A DNA stretch of 64,000 bases from Symbiodinium natans (Eukaryota; Sar; Dinophyceae; Suessiales; Symbiodiniaceae), in assembly GCA_905221605.1 (NCBI GenBank), contig CAJNDS010002079.1, positions 1,395,001 through 1,459,000 of the forward strand. The letters are read 5' to 3'. The notes beneath the pieces are model-generated. The model saw nothing but the letters and a program-made list of their open reading frames with translations, was not told where the DNA came from and ran no database searches. Position 1 is the first letter of the stretch, and each line of letters opens with the position of its first letter. Below are positions 45,401-55,088 of the stretch, piece after piece. The position numbers and the translations under genes were made by a program.

Positions 45401-48400
45401 GGTATAGGGTTTAGGGTTTAGGGTATAGGGTTTAGGGTATAGGGTTTAGGGTTTAGGGTTGGGGTTTAGGGTTTAGGGTTTAGGGTTTAGGGTTTAGGGT
45501 TTAGGGTTTAGGGTTTAGGGTTTGGGGAGCACGCTTGGATCGCCAACTTGTCAGGCTCCGGATCGAGGGCAGAGCATTTACTCTCACCTTTAAACCCTAA
45601 ACCCCTAAACCCCAAAACCCCTAAACCCCTAAACCCCCAAAACCCTAGCCCTAAACCCTAAACCCTAAGCCCTAAACCCTAAGCCCCAAACCCTTAAACC
45701 CCTCAACCTTGGAGCCTATATCTTGAACTCGAAGCCCTTAAAGCCAGAAGCCTTAGACCCCAATACCCTCAATCTCGAACTCGAGAAAAACTCTAACCTA
45801 TCAAGCTTTAAAGCCCTAAACCCCAAGCCCTAAACTCCCTAGTTTCCACCCTCAGCGCAAACTACGCTTCGTAGCCCAATGGTACCCTCTACCATGTTTT
45901 TGGTTCAAGGTTCACCTTTAAAGCAACCAACCCCAAACAGGGTGCCCTGATTTTAATATGGCTACTGGGCTACCAAGTAAGTGACCTGCAGTCCGATTCG
46001 ATGCTTCGTTCGGAGGCTCCCTGCTCCTTCACCACAGCTGCTTCTCAGCCGTCGGCGAACAGAACGCTCCGGCCCAAGATGGGGGGTTACCCTAAACCCT
46101 AAACCCTAAACCCTAAACCCTAAGCCCTAAACCCTAAACCCTAAACCCTAAACCCTAACCCTAAACCCTAGACCCTAAACCGGTTTATAGGGTTTCTACT
46201 CAAGGGATTGAGACTTGCACCCCGAAGGTTGTATCCCTAAGGTTCCCCTTAGTATACTTCTAATATGGAGGTTTGTAGGGTTGGATGTTTGTCGTTTCGG
46301 TGGGGCGAACAACCTTGGGGGTTCAGTATTTGGATTTTAGGAGCTCTTGCGTTTGGGGAGTCTTGTATAGGGGGGGGGGGGGGGGGGGGGGGAAATTTTG
46401 GGGTTTGGGACTTCAGGGGTACCCAGGTTTTGGGCGTTGTGGGCTGTGGGGCGGTTTTTGGGTTGTTTGTTTTGGGGGTGGTTCGTGATAAGGTTTGTCT
46501 GATGGGAGCGGGGATAAGCCTTCAGCACCCTAAGCCCTACACAGTATACCCAAAACCCTACACCTTAAACCCGAAACCCTAAACCTTGAACCCTAAACCC
46601 TAAACCCTACCTCCAGGCTGGCGGCCAGACCGTGCTTCATATGGCGGTGCTGAACGGCGAGACGGACCTGGTGGCTGAGCCACTCGGCTGGGTTTAGGGT
46701 TTAGGGTTTAGGTTTTAGGGTTCAGATATCCTGACTCAGGCATTGCAGTGCGTACCGTGGCCCTGCGTCCCCGGAGTTGCCTACTACTGTACTTCTTGTT
46801 CGTTCATGTTGAACGAGCTGTGTATATAAAGTTGGTTCACTTATATAGTTTGTTTGCAAAGGTTGTTATTTGAGCATGTTATTGTTTCTTGTTTGCGTCA
46901 GTATATATGACGATGAAGATGAAGATGACTAGTACCACGAATGCTTTTGCGGCCTGTAATTATTGCAGCTCGTTCTTACGCTTTTTTGAGGAAGTCCGAA
47001 TGCTGTCAGATTTCCTTTGCTACTTATCCAGGTTTCAGGGCTTGGGGTTTCGTGGGATGGTAGGCCATATGCTCCTGCTCGGGATCTTGGTGGAACAAAT
47101 ATTCTCCCAAGGACTTCTGGGGGCCTTAACAGCATAAATGGTAGGGATTCGAACCTCCTCTCCCCCCCCCCCCCCGCCAAACCCTAAACCCTAAACCCTA
47201 AACCCTAAACCCTAAACCCTAAACCCTATAAACCCTAAACCCTAAACCCTAAACCTTCATCCTGGGTATTGAGTTTGGGTTCCGTGCCTGGGGCTTAAGG
47301 GATAGCTTCCCCACCGTGAGCTGCGAAGCTCCACGTCCAAGGCCCCGAAACCCTACGCTACATTCTTTTGAATTATACGGTCTTGATACCTTTTTTTACA
47401 AGTTCTTACTACAACTTTCCCAAAGGATCCATGTACCGATATAGTATATTCTTGGGCCCTGAAGCTACTATATAGGAACCCCTTTAAAGGCCCAAGTATA
47501 TTCTATATAGGTACATGGATCCTTTGGGTTTGCAATATCTTAATATTTATATGATTATATGCGCCAGAGAGATCCCAAGAGGGCTTCAATGGTCTTAATT
47601 CAGGCTTGTCGGATCGCCCCATAGCCCTCATAGCCTAATGCCCTATCACCCTCAGCCCTGCTCCTGAAACCCCCGTAAACCCCCCCTAGTTAGCCCCCTA
47701 AACAAACCCCCTGAACCCCTAGACTCGTACATAGAGTCAGCTCTTGGTCTTTGATTTTACTTTGGGGGTTGTCTTTGTCATGCGGAAGCCTTGTGTTTAG
47801 GGACGTAGACACCTGCCGATCTAGGGCGTCTAGGTTTCGGGGCTGAGAGTTCACCCTAAACTCTAAACCCTAAACCCTAGACTGCAAGCCCTAAGCCCAC
47901 ATCCTTAAACCCTCAACCCTTAAACCCTCAACCCTAAGCCCTAAACCCTAAGCCCTAAGCCCTAAACCCTAAACCCTAAGCCCTAAACCCTAAACCCTCA
48001 ACCCTAAACCCTAAGCCCTAAACCCTAAACCCTAAGCCCTAAACCCTCAACCCTCAACCCTCAACCCTAAACCCTAAACCCTCAACCTCCTGTGCTTCGC
48101 CGATGTCCTCAGAGGCTTCTGCAGGATGGGCGCATCGATGCGGGAGCAAGGACGTTGGAAGGCCTCAACCCTAAACCCTAAACCCTAAACCCTAAACCCT
48201 AAACCCTAAACCCTAAACCCTAAACCCTAAACCCTAAACCCTAAACCCTAAACCCTAAACCCTAAACCCTAAACCCTAAACCCTAAACCCTAAACCCTAC
48301 ACACATCCTGGTGCACCTGAGTAAAGTGGGAGTGCACAAGACGTTAGATATACCCTAACGCAGGGTTTAGAGTTCGTTCAGGGTTTAGGGTTTAGGGTTT

Positions 48401-51400
48401 AGGGTTCTGGGCACTGGACTCGCCATTGATAACTCGCAGAGTCCGTAGTTCCAACGAGGAAACTCGACAAGTAGCTACCCACTAAGCCTGGGACCCAGAG
48501 TAGGCCCTTATTCATCCTTTTTCTTTGGGTTTAGGTTCCCTCATAATCCCCTTTAAACCAAGAAGGGCACCCTTTTTTTCCCAGGTTACCCCTGGGTCTA
48601 GAAGCCCTGCAAGCCGTAAACCTTCCACCTTTCAAACCTCTCAAGCCCGAAGCCCAAACCCCTCAACACCTGAAGCCCCCAAAGCCCTGAAACTACGTCG
48701 ATGTCCCAAGATCACCCTTATCTAACACAAGTGCTCACGAGGTTCATGCGAGAAAACAGCTGGTGGTTTCGAGCGATGTTGTATTCATAGGACGGTTGCG
48801 ATAAACCCTAAACCCTAAACCCTAAACCCTAAACCCTAAACCCTAAACCCTAACCCCTAACCCGTAAACCCTAAACCCTAAACCCTAAACCCTAAACCCT
48901 AAACCCTAAACCCTAAACCCTAAACCCTAAACCCTAAACCCTAAACCCTAAACCCTAAACCCTAAACCCTAAACCCTAAACCCTAAACCCTAAACCCTAA
49001 ACCCTAACCTAAACCCTAAACCCTAAACCCTAAACCCTAAACCCTAAACCCTAAACCCTAAACCCTAAACCCTAAACCCTAAACCCTAAACCCTAAACCC
49101 TAAACCCTAAACCCTGAACCCTGAACCCTGAACCCTAAACCCTAAACCCTAAACCCTAAGCACTTCTCCAGTGGGCGCAGGCCTCACTGCTGTGGAGCTG
49201 GCTCTGCTCATCCGCGTGGAGCTGTCGTGCTATGGCGGCTGCAGAGGCCAGACCATGAACACCGAAAAGCCGGTGTAGGGTTTAGGGTTTAGGGTTTAGG
49301 GTTTAGGGGTCTAGGGTTTAGGGTTTAGGGGTTTAGGGTTTAGGGTTTAGGGTTTAGGGTTTAGGGTTTAGGGTTTAGGGTTTAGGGTTTAGGGCGTAAG
49401 ATTCTGAAGCCGCATACCGGCCCTCAACCCTTTCGCTAAGGCTCTACGAACTCTTATCTTTTAAGGTTTCTGGGGAGGCAAGGCACCATTTTTTGGGCCC
49501 ATATGAACTACCCTCAGATACCTCCGATCCTCGCTGCAGGCAAGTACGATAAGATCCTGGCCCTCCTGCTGGAGCGCAGTCCGGATGCGGACAGCGTTCC
49601 TCGGCTCGCATGTGCGGGTTTCAATAGGTTTGGTGTTTAGGGTTTAGGGTTTAGGGTTTAGAGTTTAGGGTTTAGGGTTTAGGGTTTAGGGTTTAGGGCT
49701 TTGGGTTTAGGGTTGAGGGTTTAGGGCAAGGTCTTTGCCAAAAGTAGATAGAGGCAGGGGTGTGCAGCCAAGGTATAAACCGAAAAGTCTGATCTCACAA
49801 ACCGCCGCTGTATGAAGCAGGGCTGTGAGGGTATAGGCTGGATGACTAGCCCTAAACCTTGAACCCTAAACCCTAAACCCTAGACGCTAAACCCTAAACC
49901 CTGAACCCTAAACCCCGTGGTGCCCGTGCGAGGTAAACGTGCTGAGCGTGGCACTGGCCACATTCGACAAGCCCTTGGAGCATCTCGGCCAAGAGGGTTT
50001 AGGGTTTAGGGTTTAGGGTTTAGGGTTTGGGGTTTGGGGTTTAGGGTTTGGGTGTAGGGAGTACAGGAAGCGCAGCTAAAGGGTCTAGGGTTTGGAGTTC
50101 AGGGTTCTATGGTATTCAGGGGTTCGGAAGTAGGGGTATGGGTCTGGATGACGATTTTCGAAACCTTGCGCCATAAGCCTAAACCCTGACCCAAAGCCTT
50201 CACCCTAAACCCTAAACCCCTAAACCCTCAGCCCTAAACCTTGAGCCCTAAGTTCTAAATCCCTGGATCCCAAACCCTACTTAGGCTTTTTGGTACTCGC
50301 ACCTATGATTGCATCGTGATAACTACTACAAATGCGCCCTTTTGGACTGGCTTCCCATCCTCAAGCCACGGGCCGGGGGCATAGACATTCCGTTTTCCAT
50401 GTTTTTTTTGTTTTTAATGTTTTTGTTTTTTTTTGGTTTTTGGTTTTTGGTTTTAGGGGATTTGGGGTTTAGGGTTTTGGGGGTTTAGGGTTCGGGGCTT
50501 TTGGGGGTTGAGGGCTTTCGGGTTCTCGAGTCTAGAAGGCCTCCCCAGACCTCAAGGGACTCGTACCCCTACTTGGAGGTTCATGGGTACTTCTATCTCC
50601 ACTTATAAGTCTACTTATAACCACTTAGTGGACTTAGGGGGCTTATAAGTGCAGTTATAATTGGGTTTATAAGTGCCCATGAACCTCCAAGTAAGGTTGT
50701 ACCCCTAAGGTTTCCCTTAGTACGCTCCTAATAGGGCCGTTCAGAAGCGTGTCCCCAAACCCAAAGGCACCCTAAACCCTAAACCTTAAAACCTCAAGCC
50801 CTGAAAGTCCCAAACCCCGAAAACACCCTAAATCCTGAAAACCCTGAACCCTGAAAAGACTAAACCCTGAAAAACCCTAAGCCCTAAAACCCTAAACCCT
50901 AAAACCCTAAACCCTAAAACCCTAAAACCCGAAAAAAAACAAAAAACAAACTAGAACCCTAAACCCTGAAAACCCTCAGCCACCTCAGGCGTCCAAGCTA
51001 GAGCCCCTTGAAGACCGATATCAACCCAAAGTTCCAAGCCCTCATTGCTCCCTAAACATCGAGCCCTGTGTGGCTGGTGAGAGGTTTAGGGTTTAGGGTT
51101 TAGGGTTTAGGGTTTAGGGTTTAGGGTTTAGGGTTTAGGGTTTAGGGTTTAGGGTTTAGGGTTTAGGGTTTAGGGTTTAGGGTTTAGGGTTAGGGTTTAG
51201 GGTTTCAGGGGGGGCATTCTGCATTTCTCTGGCCAAGGCAAGTTGCTCTGAGTTGCCTTCGTCGCCTCCTGCCATGCAAGAGCGGAGAGTGCAACCCTTG
51301 TCCTTCCTTAAAACTAAAGGGGGGGGTTCTTGTGGGGTAGGTAGGTTTAGGGTTTAGGGTTTTCGGGTTTTGGGGGTTTAGGGTTTAGGGTTTAGAGTTT

Positions 51401-52836
51401 AGGGTTTAGGGTTTAGGGTTTAGGGTTGGAGGGGGTCACGGGGGCTAGGTACCTAGGGAAGCGTAGGGCGTAGGGAGCTTTAGGGAGTAGTGGGGAGTAT
51501 TCGGGAACCTTAAGCTGAAGCATTGGAGGTTCATGGTACTTAGCAACCAAAATGCATCTGCACTTCTAGCCCAACTATTGCCCTACCCGTACTTAAGGGG
51601 CTAATAAGTGGCTTTTTGCTGCACTTATGATTGGGTTACAAGTACCCTGAACCTCCAAGTAGGGTGTAGGTTGGGATTTTCCCCCTGATACTAACAGCCC
51701 TTGGTAGGGATTCAAGTCGGGGGTACTATCGTCCCTCTTAAGGACTGTCAGTGTAAGGGGGAACATCCCCCAAGGTTTAAGGGGTATAAGGAGGGACCCC
51801 TAGAATGGACCCTTAATCTTAGCCCCCTCTATAACCCCAGTCCCTATATACCTAAGTAGCCCCTATCTAACCCCTGAATATCCCCTACGGTCCCTTATAA
51901 GGGTCCCTCCTTTAGTCCCTTAAAAGGTGTAGGGTTTGGGGTTTCGGTTTCCTGCTTAGGGGGGGTAGTCAGGTTGGGAGCCCTTTAGCAGCTTAGGGTG
52001 CAGGGTTTCAGGCCTCATTATAGGTTCCTAACCCAAGGTTCCCGATTACTCCCCACTGCTCCCTAAGGCTCCCTGAGCTTCCCCACGGTTCCCTAGGTAT
52101 CAACCCTCAACCCTAAACCCTAAACCCGAAACCCTAAACCCTAAACCGTACAGATGAAATGCGTTTGATAAGGTCGTGGCAAGTTCCTTGCTGGCATGCA
52201 TGTCGGCAACGGCCGACTGGATGCGTCGCAGTTCTTCCGGAATGAGCTGGCCCAGAAGGCACGTTTCGTGCCATAAGGGTCTCTAAGGGACCCGCTTGTT
52301 TAGGGTTTAGTTTAGGGTTTAGGGTTTAGGGTTTAGGGTTTAGGGTTTAGGGTTTAGGGTTTAGGGTTTAGGGTTTAGGGTTTAGGGTTTAGGGTTTAGG
52401 GTTTAGGGTTTAGGGTTTAGGGTTTAGGGTTTAGGGTTTAGGGAGTTTAGGGTTTTGGGAGCATTGTGGGGTTCCCAGGTTTCAAGGGATCTCTACAGGT
52501 ACACCCTGCTAGCATGACCGGTTCAATTGGGAGCTTGAGCGGTTTAGAGCCTAAACCCTACATTATGTTTAGGGTTTAGGGCTTAGGGCTTAGGGCTTAG
52601 GGCTTAGGGCTTAGGGTTTAGGGTTTAGGGTTTAGGGTTTAGGGTTTAGGGTTTAGGGTTTAGGGTTTAGGATTTACGGCTTGGGGGAACACTCGAAACC
52701 CTCAACGCACCTGATGCTAAGCTACTGGCAACCCTTTGCGCAGGAGGATCGCTGGCGGAAGAAGTTCGTGCAGAAGCAGAAAGAGTTCAGTCGCTCCTTC
52801 TGCTGCAGCTGGCGCTGTCGTGATACAAGTGCCTGA
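37578..52836 (+). CDS. Protein with C-terminal ankyrin repeats, 19-exon model
   Basis: Exons: 37578-37654, 38696-38786, 39320-39370, 39827-39863, 40238-40409, 41568-41652, 42596-42637, 43549-43610, 43874-43934, 44510-44565, 45269-45348, 46016-46077, 46617-46678, 48115-48161, 49181-49234, 49540-49586, 49933-49987, 52173-52258 and 52744-52836 (TGA). They total 1320 nt (439 codons plus stop) without a frame break. Ankyrin repeats run from 43874 to about 49987 with TALHYAA, TALHCAV and TVLHMAV motifs, each followed by a helix ending in LL. Ankyrin repeats bind protein partners. Upstream exons (LSGNPIYALTW, QFLELIHENHILGDLEVLLR, VISLHPDKPTTLFAYRK) show no known domain. The end is basic (EDRWRKKFVQKQKEFSRS). 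By my count donors are GC 12, GT 4, GA 2; acceptors AG|G except at 40238. Exons 9-17 are motif-supported; the others rest on phase. Confidence 0.65.
38242..38610. mobile_element. Family-B MITE split by a 48-bp TTTAGGG array and carrying an inner element
   Basis: CTTGGAGGTTCAGGG (to 38253) is followed by exactly 48 bp of TTTAGGG units (38254-38301), then TACTTAGTAACCCAATTATC. The copy at 58379 has TTCAGGGTACTTAGTAGCCC with no gap. Further right it holds a family-E segment (38470-38570, like 24780-24880), and it closes with GAGCCTCCAAGTA. Confidence 0.85.
38696..38786 (+). CDS. Ankyrin-gene exon 2 of model
   Basis: Acceptor TGGAG|G; reads LSPHAETPAQFLELIHENH then ILGDLEVLLRR, helical. The split Leu codon with the previous exon is restored. 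GT donor before TGTAGGG; an earlier GT donor at 38772 is possible. Confidence 0.55.
39320..39370 (+). CDS. Ankyrin-gene exon 3 of model
   Basis: Acceptor CTCAG|G; reads VISLHPDKPTTLFAYRK. A GA donor (GGAAG|GAGTGG) is needed to join DPPPLLEFLRSL from 39827-39863 in frame. Confidence 0.5.
40238..40409 (+). CDS. Ankyrin-gene exon 5 of model (largest)
   Basis: Open for 57 codons: AAKEFALAATVSLRCGGCLS then VVRFNPVTFAQK. GT donor (CAGAA|GTACG). The start is uncertain because the only fitting acceptor is AG|C; the frame itself stays open to a stop at 40441. Confidence 0.5.
41185..41555. repeat. Long degenerate CCCTAAA/CCCCAAA array
   Basis: About 370 bp of C-rich units before the acceptor of ankyrin-gene exon 6. 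Confidence 0.93.
41568..41652 (+). CDS. Ankyrin-gene exon 6 of model
   Basis: Acceptor ACCAG|G directly after a CCCTAAA region; reads NLIKGRFVRRFRHANAFM then ASRLRIFCAK, basic and helical. The donor AAG|GTTTAGGG shows a telomere array acting as the 5' splice site. Confidence 0.55.
41870..41966. repeat. TTTAGGG array, about 14 units
   Basis: G-rich array in the intron following exon 41568-41652. Confidence 0.95.
42596..42637 (+). CDS. Ankyrin-gene exon 7 of model
   Basis: Acceptor GGAAG|G; reads AAARVVKPLETKRQ; donor CAG|GTGTTTGG. An alternative frame from ATG 42586 (MEEGGGAGG) is also open. Confidence 0.45.
43549..43610 (+). CDS. Ankyrin-gene exon 8 of model
   Basis: Acceptor ATGCAG|G; reads EAAWYDPFDDFDEYLWPVIP, acidic and aromatic; GC donor (CCTAT|GCCTACC). 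The ATG at 43543 is in frame, so translation could instead start here. Confidence 0.55.
43874..43934 (+). CDS. Ankyrin-gene exon 9: first half of ankyrin repeat
   Basis: Acceptor TTAAG|G; reads YRNCTALHYAACFGETQICK, the TALHYAA signature. GC donor at an exact codon edge joins the next exon to finish the repeat. Confidence 0.8.
44510..44565 (+). CDS. Ankyrin-gene exon 10: second half of repeat
   Basis: Acceptor ATGAAG|G; reads ALLDHPRFEQANSLADVA, which follows the previous exon as ETQICK-ALLDHPRFEQAN, a normal ankyrin helix 2 and loop. GC donor. Confidence 0.78.
44686..44899. mobile_element. Family-D MITE with another element nested inside
   Basis: Outer ends GGGATGTGTCCCCCTTATAC and AGTATAAGGGGGAACATCCC. 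An inner inverted pair TTTTGGAGTA / TACTCCAAAG (about 44713-44811) marks a second insertion. Confidence 0.7.
45269..45348 (+). CDS. Ankyrin-gene exon 11
   Basis: Acceptor ATGAG|G; reads YSSVMDFVGSSCTALHCAV then AWYRPEV. GC donor (GTCT|GCGCC) leaves one base completed by the exon at 46016. Confidence 0.75.
45866..45980. mobile_element. Family-F MITE
   Basis: Termini CGTAGCCCAATGGTACCC and TACTGGGCTACCAAG with an inner ACCAACCCCAAA block. A second copy lies at 53283-53400. Confidence 0.82.
46016..46077 (+). CDS. Ankyrin-gene exon 12
   Basis: Acceptor CGGAG|G; joined to the previous exon it reads PEVCSLLLHHSCFSAVGEQN, helix 2 of the repeat. A GA donor (GCCCAA|GATGGG) leads in frame into AGGQTVLHMAV. 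Confidence 0.68.
46617..46678 (+). CDS. Ankyrin-gene exon 13
   Basis: Acceptor CTCCAG|G after a CCCTAAA array; reads AGGQTVLHMAVLNGETDLVA. GC donor; the split Glu codon is completed at 48115 to give DLVAELLQDGRIDAG. Confidence 0.85.
46700..48110. other. Long ankyrin-gene intron content
   Basis: Between exons 46617-46678 and 48115-48161: about 400 bp of AT-richer unique sequence (46740-47150), a CCCTAAA array (47175-47255), the family-A MITE and a CCCTAAA/CCCTAAG/CCCTCAA array (47850-48085). No exon recognised. Confidence 0.6.
47418..47528. mobile_element. Family-A MITE, intact
   Basis: CCCAAAGGATCCATGTACCG ... GGTACATGGATCCTTTGGG, 111 bp. Confidence 0.9.
48115..48161 (+). CDS. Ankyrin-gene exon 14
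   Basis: Acceptor CAGAG|G; reads LLQDGRIDAGARTLE; GC donor (GGAAG|GCCTC). This donor is followed by a C-rich, not G-rich, array, an exception to the usual polarity. Confidence 0.78.
48488..48602. mobile_element. Family-I dispersed element
   Basis: CCCAGAGTAGGCCCTTATT ... CTTTAAACCAAGAAGGGCA ... CCTGGGTCTAG. A diverged copy at 61331-61441 shares these blocks. Confidence 0.7.
48801..49160. repeat. Longest CCCTAAA array, about 50 units
   Basis: 360 bp of nearly perfect C-rich units, ending about 20 bp before the acceptor region of ankyrin-gene exon 15. Confidence 0.96.
49181..49234 (+). CDS. Ankyrin-gene exon 15
   Basis: Acceptor GCGCAG|G; with the previous exon it reads ARTLEGLTAVELALLIRVEL, ankyrin helix 1. 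GC donor (TATG|GCGGC). Confidence 0.75.
49540..49586 (+). CDS. Ankyrin-gene exon 16
   Basis: Acceptor CTGCAG|G; reads GKYDKILALLLERSPD, ankyrin helix 2. The donor is GC at 49587 or a nearby GA. Confidence 0.75.
49933..49987 (+). CDS. Ankyrin-gene exon 17
   Basis: Acceptor GCGAG|G; reads VNVLSVALATFDKPLEHL, a degenerate ankyrin helix pair. GC donor (CTCG|GCCAAG). Confidence 0.68.
50570..50695. mobile_element. Family-B MITE with flanking duplication
   Basis: Termini CTTGGAGGTTCATGGGTAC and GTGCCCATGAACCTCCAAG. GTACCCCTA occurs just before the left end (about 50558) and again shortly after the right end (about 50699). Confidence 0.85.
51083..51207. repeat. TTTAGGG array, about 17 units
   Basis: G-rich perfect array. 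Confidence 0.95.
51530..51771. mobile_element. Adjacent family-B and family-D MITEs
   Basis: Family B at 51530-51660 (TTGGAGGTTCATGGTACTTA ... ACCCTGAACCTCCAAGTAG), then family D at 51670-51771 (GGGATTTTCCCCCTGATAC ... GTGTAAGGGGGAACATCCC). Confidence 0.85.
52173..52258 (+). CDS. Ankyrin-gene exon 18
   Basis: Acceptor ATAAG|G; reads RGKFLAGMHVGNGRLDASQF then FRNELAQK; GC donor (AGAAG|GCACG). Confidence 0.55.
52305..52442. repeat. TTTAGGG array, about 19 units
   Basis: Begins 46 bp after the GC donor of ankyrin-gene exon 18. A second block with GCTTAGG units follows at 52565-52675. Confidence 0.95.
52744..52836 (+). CDS. Ankyrin-gene terminal exon
   Basis: Acceptor CGCAG|G; reads EDRWRKKFVQKQKEFSRSFC and stops at TGA 52834-52836. 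It continues the basic helix of the previous exon (ELAQK-EDRWRKK). Confidence 0.62.
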   Translation, partial: EDRWRKKFVQKQKEFSRSFCCSWRCRDTSA

Positions 52837-52862
52837 AGCCTGAACCCCCTAATCCCAACCTC

Positions 52863-52985
52863 AGAGTGTCCCTGGAGTGCCTAATGCCAGAGTGTCCCTG
52901 GAGTGCCCAATGCCACAGTGTCCCTGGAGTGCCCAATGCCAGAGTGTTACTGGAGTGCCCAACCCCAGAGTGTCCCTGGAGTTGC
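52863..52985. repeat. 26-bp tandem repeat, about 4.7 copies
   Basis: Copies of AGAGTGTCCCTGGAGTGCC begin at 52863, 52889, 52915, 52941 and 52967, right after the ankyrin-gene stop. The period is not a multiple of three, so the frame that stays open over it is not a protein repeat. It probably lies in the 3' UTR. Confidence 0.85.
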
Positions 52986-53282
52986 GGAGCCAAAAAAGGC
53001 CAAACCCAGATGCCGGTAAGCTGGCTTGGTGGTGTAGGGTTTAGGGTGTGTTTTGTTTAGGGTTTAGTTTACGGTGGTGTAACCCAAGGTTCCCTCCCCT
53101 CTACTCCCTAAGGCTCCCTAAGCTTCACGAAGCTTCCCTAGGTACCTACCCCCCATGAATCGCCCACCCCCCCTCCCTTAGGGACACTAAAACATAAGTA
53201 CACTCATAGTTGTGCTAACCAGTACTATGAACCTCCAACCCTACACCCTGACCCAGACCCCCTGGGAGGATCCAATTTTCTT

Positions 53283-53400
53283 ATCTTGGTAGCCCAGTGG
53301 TGCCCTTTACCCTTTTTTGGGTTATGGGTTTCCTTGTAAAGTAACCAACCCCAAAAATGGTGCCCTTATGATAAGATGGTTTCTGGGCTACCAAGCATTA
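53283..53400. mobile_element. Family-F MITE, second copy
   Basis: CTTGGTAGCCCAGTGGTGCC ... TTTCTGGGCTACCAAG. Confidence 0.85.
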
Positions 53401-53817
53401 AGGGTTCCCAAGAATGAGCCAAGAGTAGTACAGGGCACTCTTTTGGGGAGGTTTAGGGTTTAGGGTTTAGGGTCTAGGGCTTAGGGTTTAGGGTTTAGGG
53501 GATCTTCCCAGGGGTCTGGGGAGCCCCGTTTGCAGACCCCCAACCCTACCCGAACCCTCTCAAACCCGAAAATGCTAACCTCTTACCCTAGCACCCCTGA
53601 AAAACCCCAAACCCTTAAGCTCCCTAAGCCCTAAACCCTAAACCCTAAACCCCAAGCCCTAAACCCTAAACCCCTTCTTTTCCCGCCCCAACCGTTCGCC
53701 CCAGGGAAGCAAAATGTTGCGGCAAAGCGACTCCGCAACCGCCAGTCTTCTGACGAAGAGCAGCTGACCCGAAGCACGGCCCGAGAGTTGTCATAGGAGG
53801 GCCGCTTCACGAGGCCC

Positions 53818-54000
53818 TGAGCCCTAAACCCTAAACCCTAAACCCCTAAACCCTAAACCCCAAACCCTAAACCCTAAACCCCTAAACCCCTAAACCCTAA
53901 ACCCTAAACCCTAAACCCTAAACCCTAAACCCTAAACCCTAAACCCTAAACCCTAAACCCTAGCCCTAAACCCTAAACCCTAAACCCCAAACCCTAGAAC
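53818..54000. repeat. CCCTAAA array
   Basis: About 25 C-rich units. Just before it, 53705-53817 is an island open on both strands (plus VAAKRLRNRQSSDEEQL to a stop; minus starts MTTLGPCFGSAALRQK). Confidence 0.93.
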
Positions 54001-55088
54001 TTACTTCGGGGAGGCTGTTGAGGGCTTTATTTGGCGGCAGGGCGGAAGGCTTAGAATCCGAACCAAGCATTCCAGCCCTCCACCCTCTCCTGTGGCTCTT
54101 TGCTGCAACTTCAGATCCTAAACCCTAAACCCTAAACCCTAAACCCTAAACCCTAAACCCTACAATCTGCCCTGAGGACGGCCAGCGCATACGAGAGCCA
54201 GAGACGCTTGCGCGTTCGGCGCGGACGCCCCTTGCTAGGGTTTGGGGTATAGGGTTTGTGGTTTAGAGGGTTAATAAAGTAGTTGTGTTTCTCTCATAGG
54301 GCTGTTTAGAGGGTTTTTTTCATGGGGTTTTTCTCGGTTTGTTGTAGGATTTATAGGGTTTTGGGGTGCAGGGTCTTGGGGTTTGGGGTGCTCGGGTGTT
54401 TAGGGTTGAGGGGGCTCAGGGCAGCTGGAGCTGGAGCAGAGGGTTTGTAAAGTCTCGGGCTGAGGTGTAGGGTTTAGGGTTTAGGGTTTAGGGTTTAGGG
54501 TTTAGGGTTTAGGGTTTAGGGTTTAGGGTTTAGGGTTTCATAGGGTTCGAGGAGCCCCCACAGCCCGAAAACCAGGGCACATCAACAACATGGGGATCAG
54601 GGTTTTTGGGGCATAGAGTTGAGGGGTTAGGATTTAGGGCGTCTTTGTTTGGGGCCGAGGGTTTTTGGGGTATAGTAGTGAGGGTTTAGGATTTAGGGCA
54701 TCTTGTTTGCCTGTTTCTTGTTTTTTTGCGTAGGCTTTTTGCGTGGGACGGAGGGGGGGGGGGGGGGGGGCTTGCAGGGTTTAGGGTACGAAGCAAAGAC
54801 CTGTGATGGTACCCTCAGTCCCTTTCTTCGCGGTATACTACGGTTCCCTCCGAAACAAACCCCAGCGAAGCTGTTGACTGCCTAAACCCTAACCCCTAAC
54901 CCCTAAACCCTAAACCCTGAACCCTAAACCCTAAACCCTAAACCCTAAACCCTAAACCCTAAACCCTTCTCCTCCTAGAACTGGAGCTCATGTTGGGCCC
55001 TCAGCCCTATGACCCTGGCTTGGATGCCGGGCCTGCAGGGTTTAGGGTTTAGGGTTTAGGGTTTAGGGTTTAGGGTTTAGGGTTTAGG

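Noticed and set aside
47138-47160. GGATTCGAACC resembling a tRNA T-loop
   Set aside because: No matching acceptor, D or anticodon stems on either strand. The same holds for GGTTTCGAACCC at about 4070.
52866-53060. Cys/Pro-rich protein from ATG 52884 with a GTAAGC donor
   Set aside because: The underlying 26-bp repeat is not in a multiple of three and lies just after a stop codon; more likely 3' UTR repeat.
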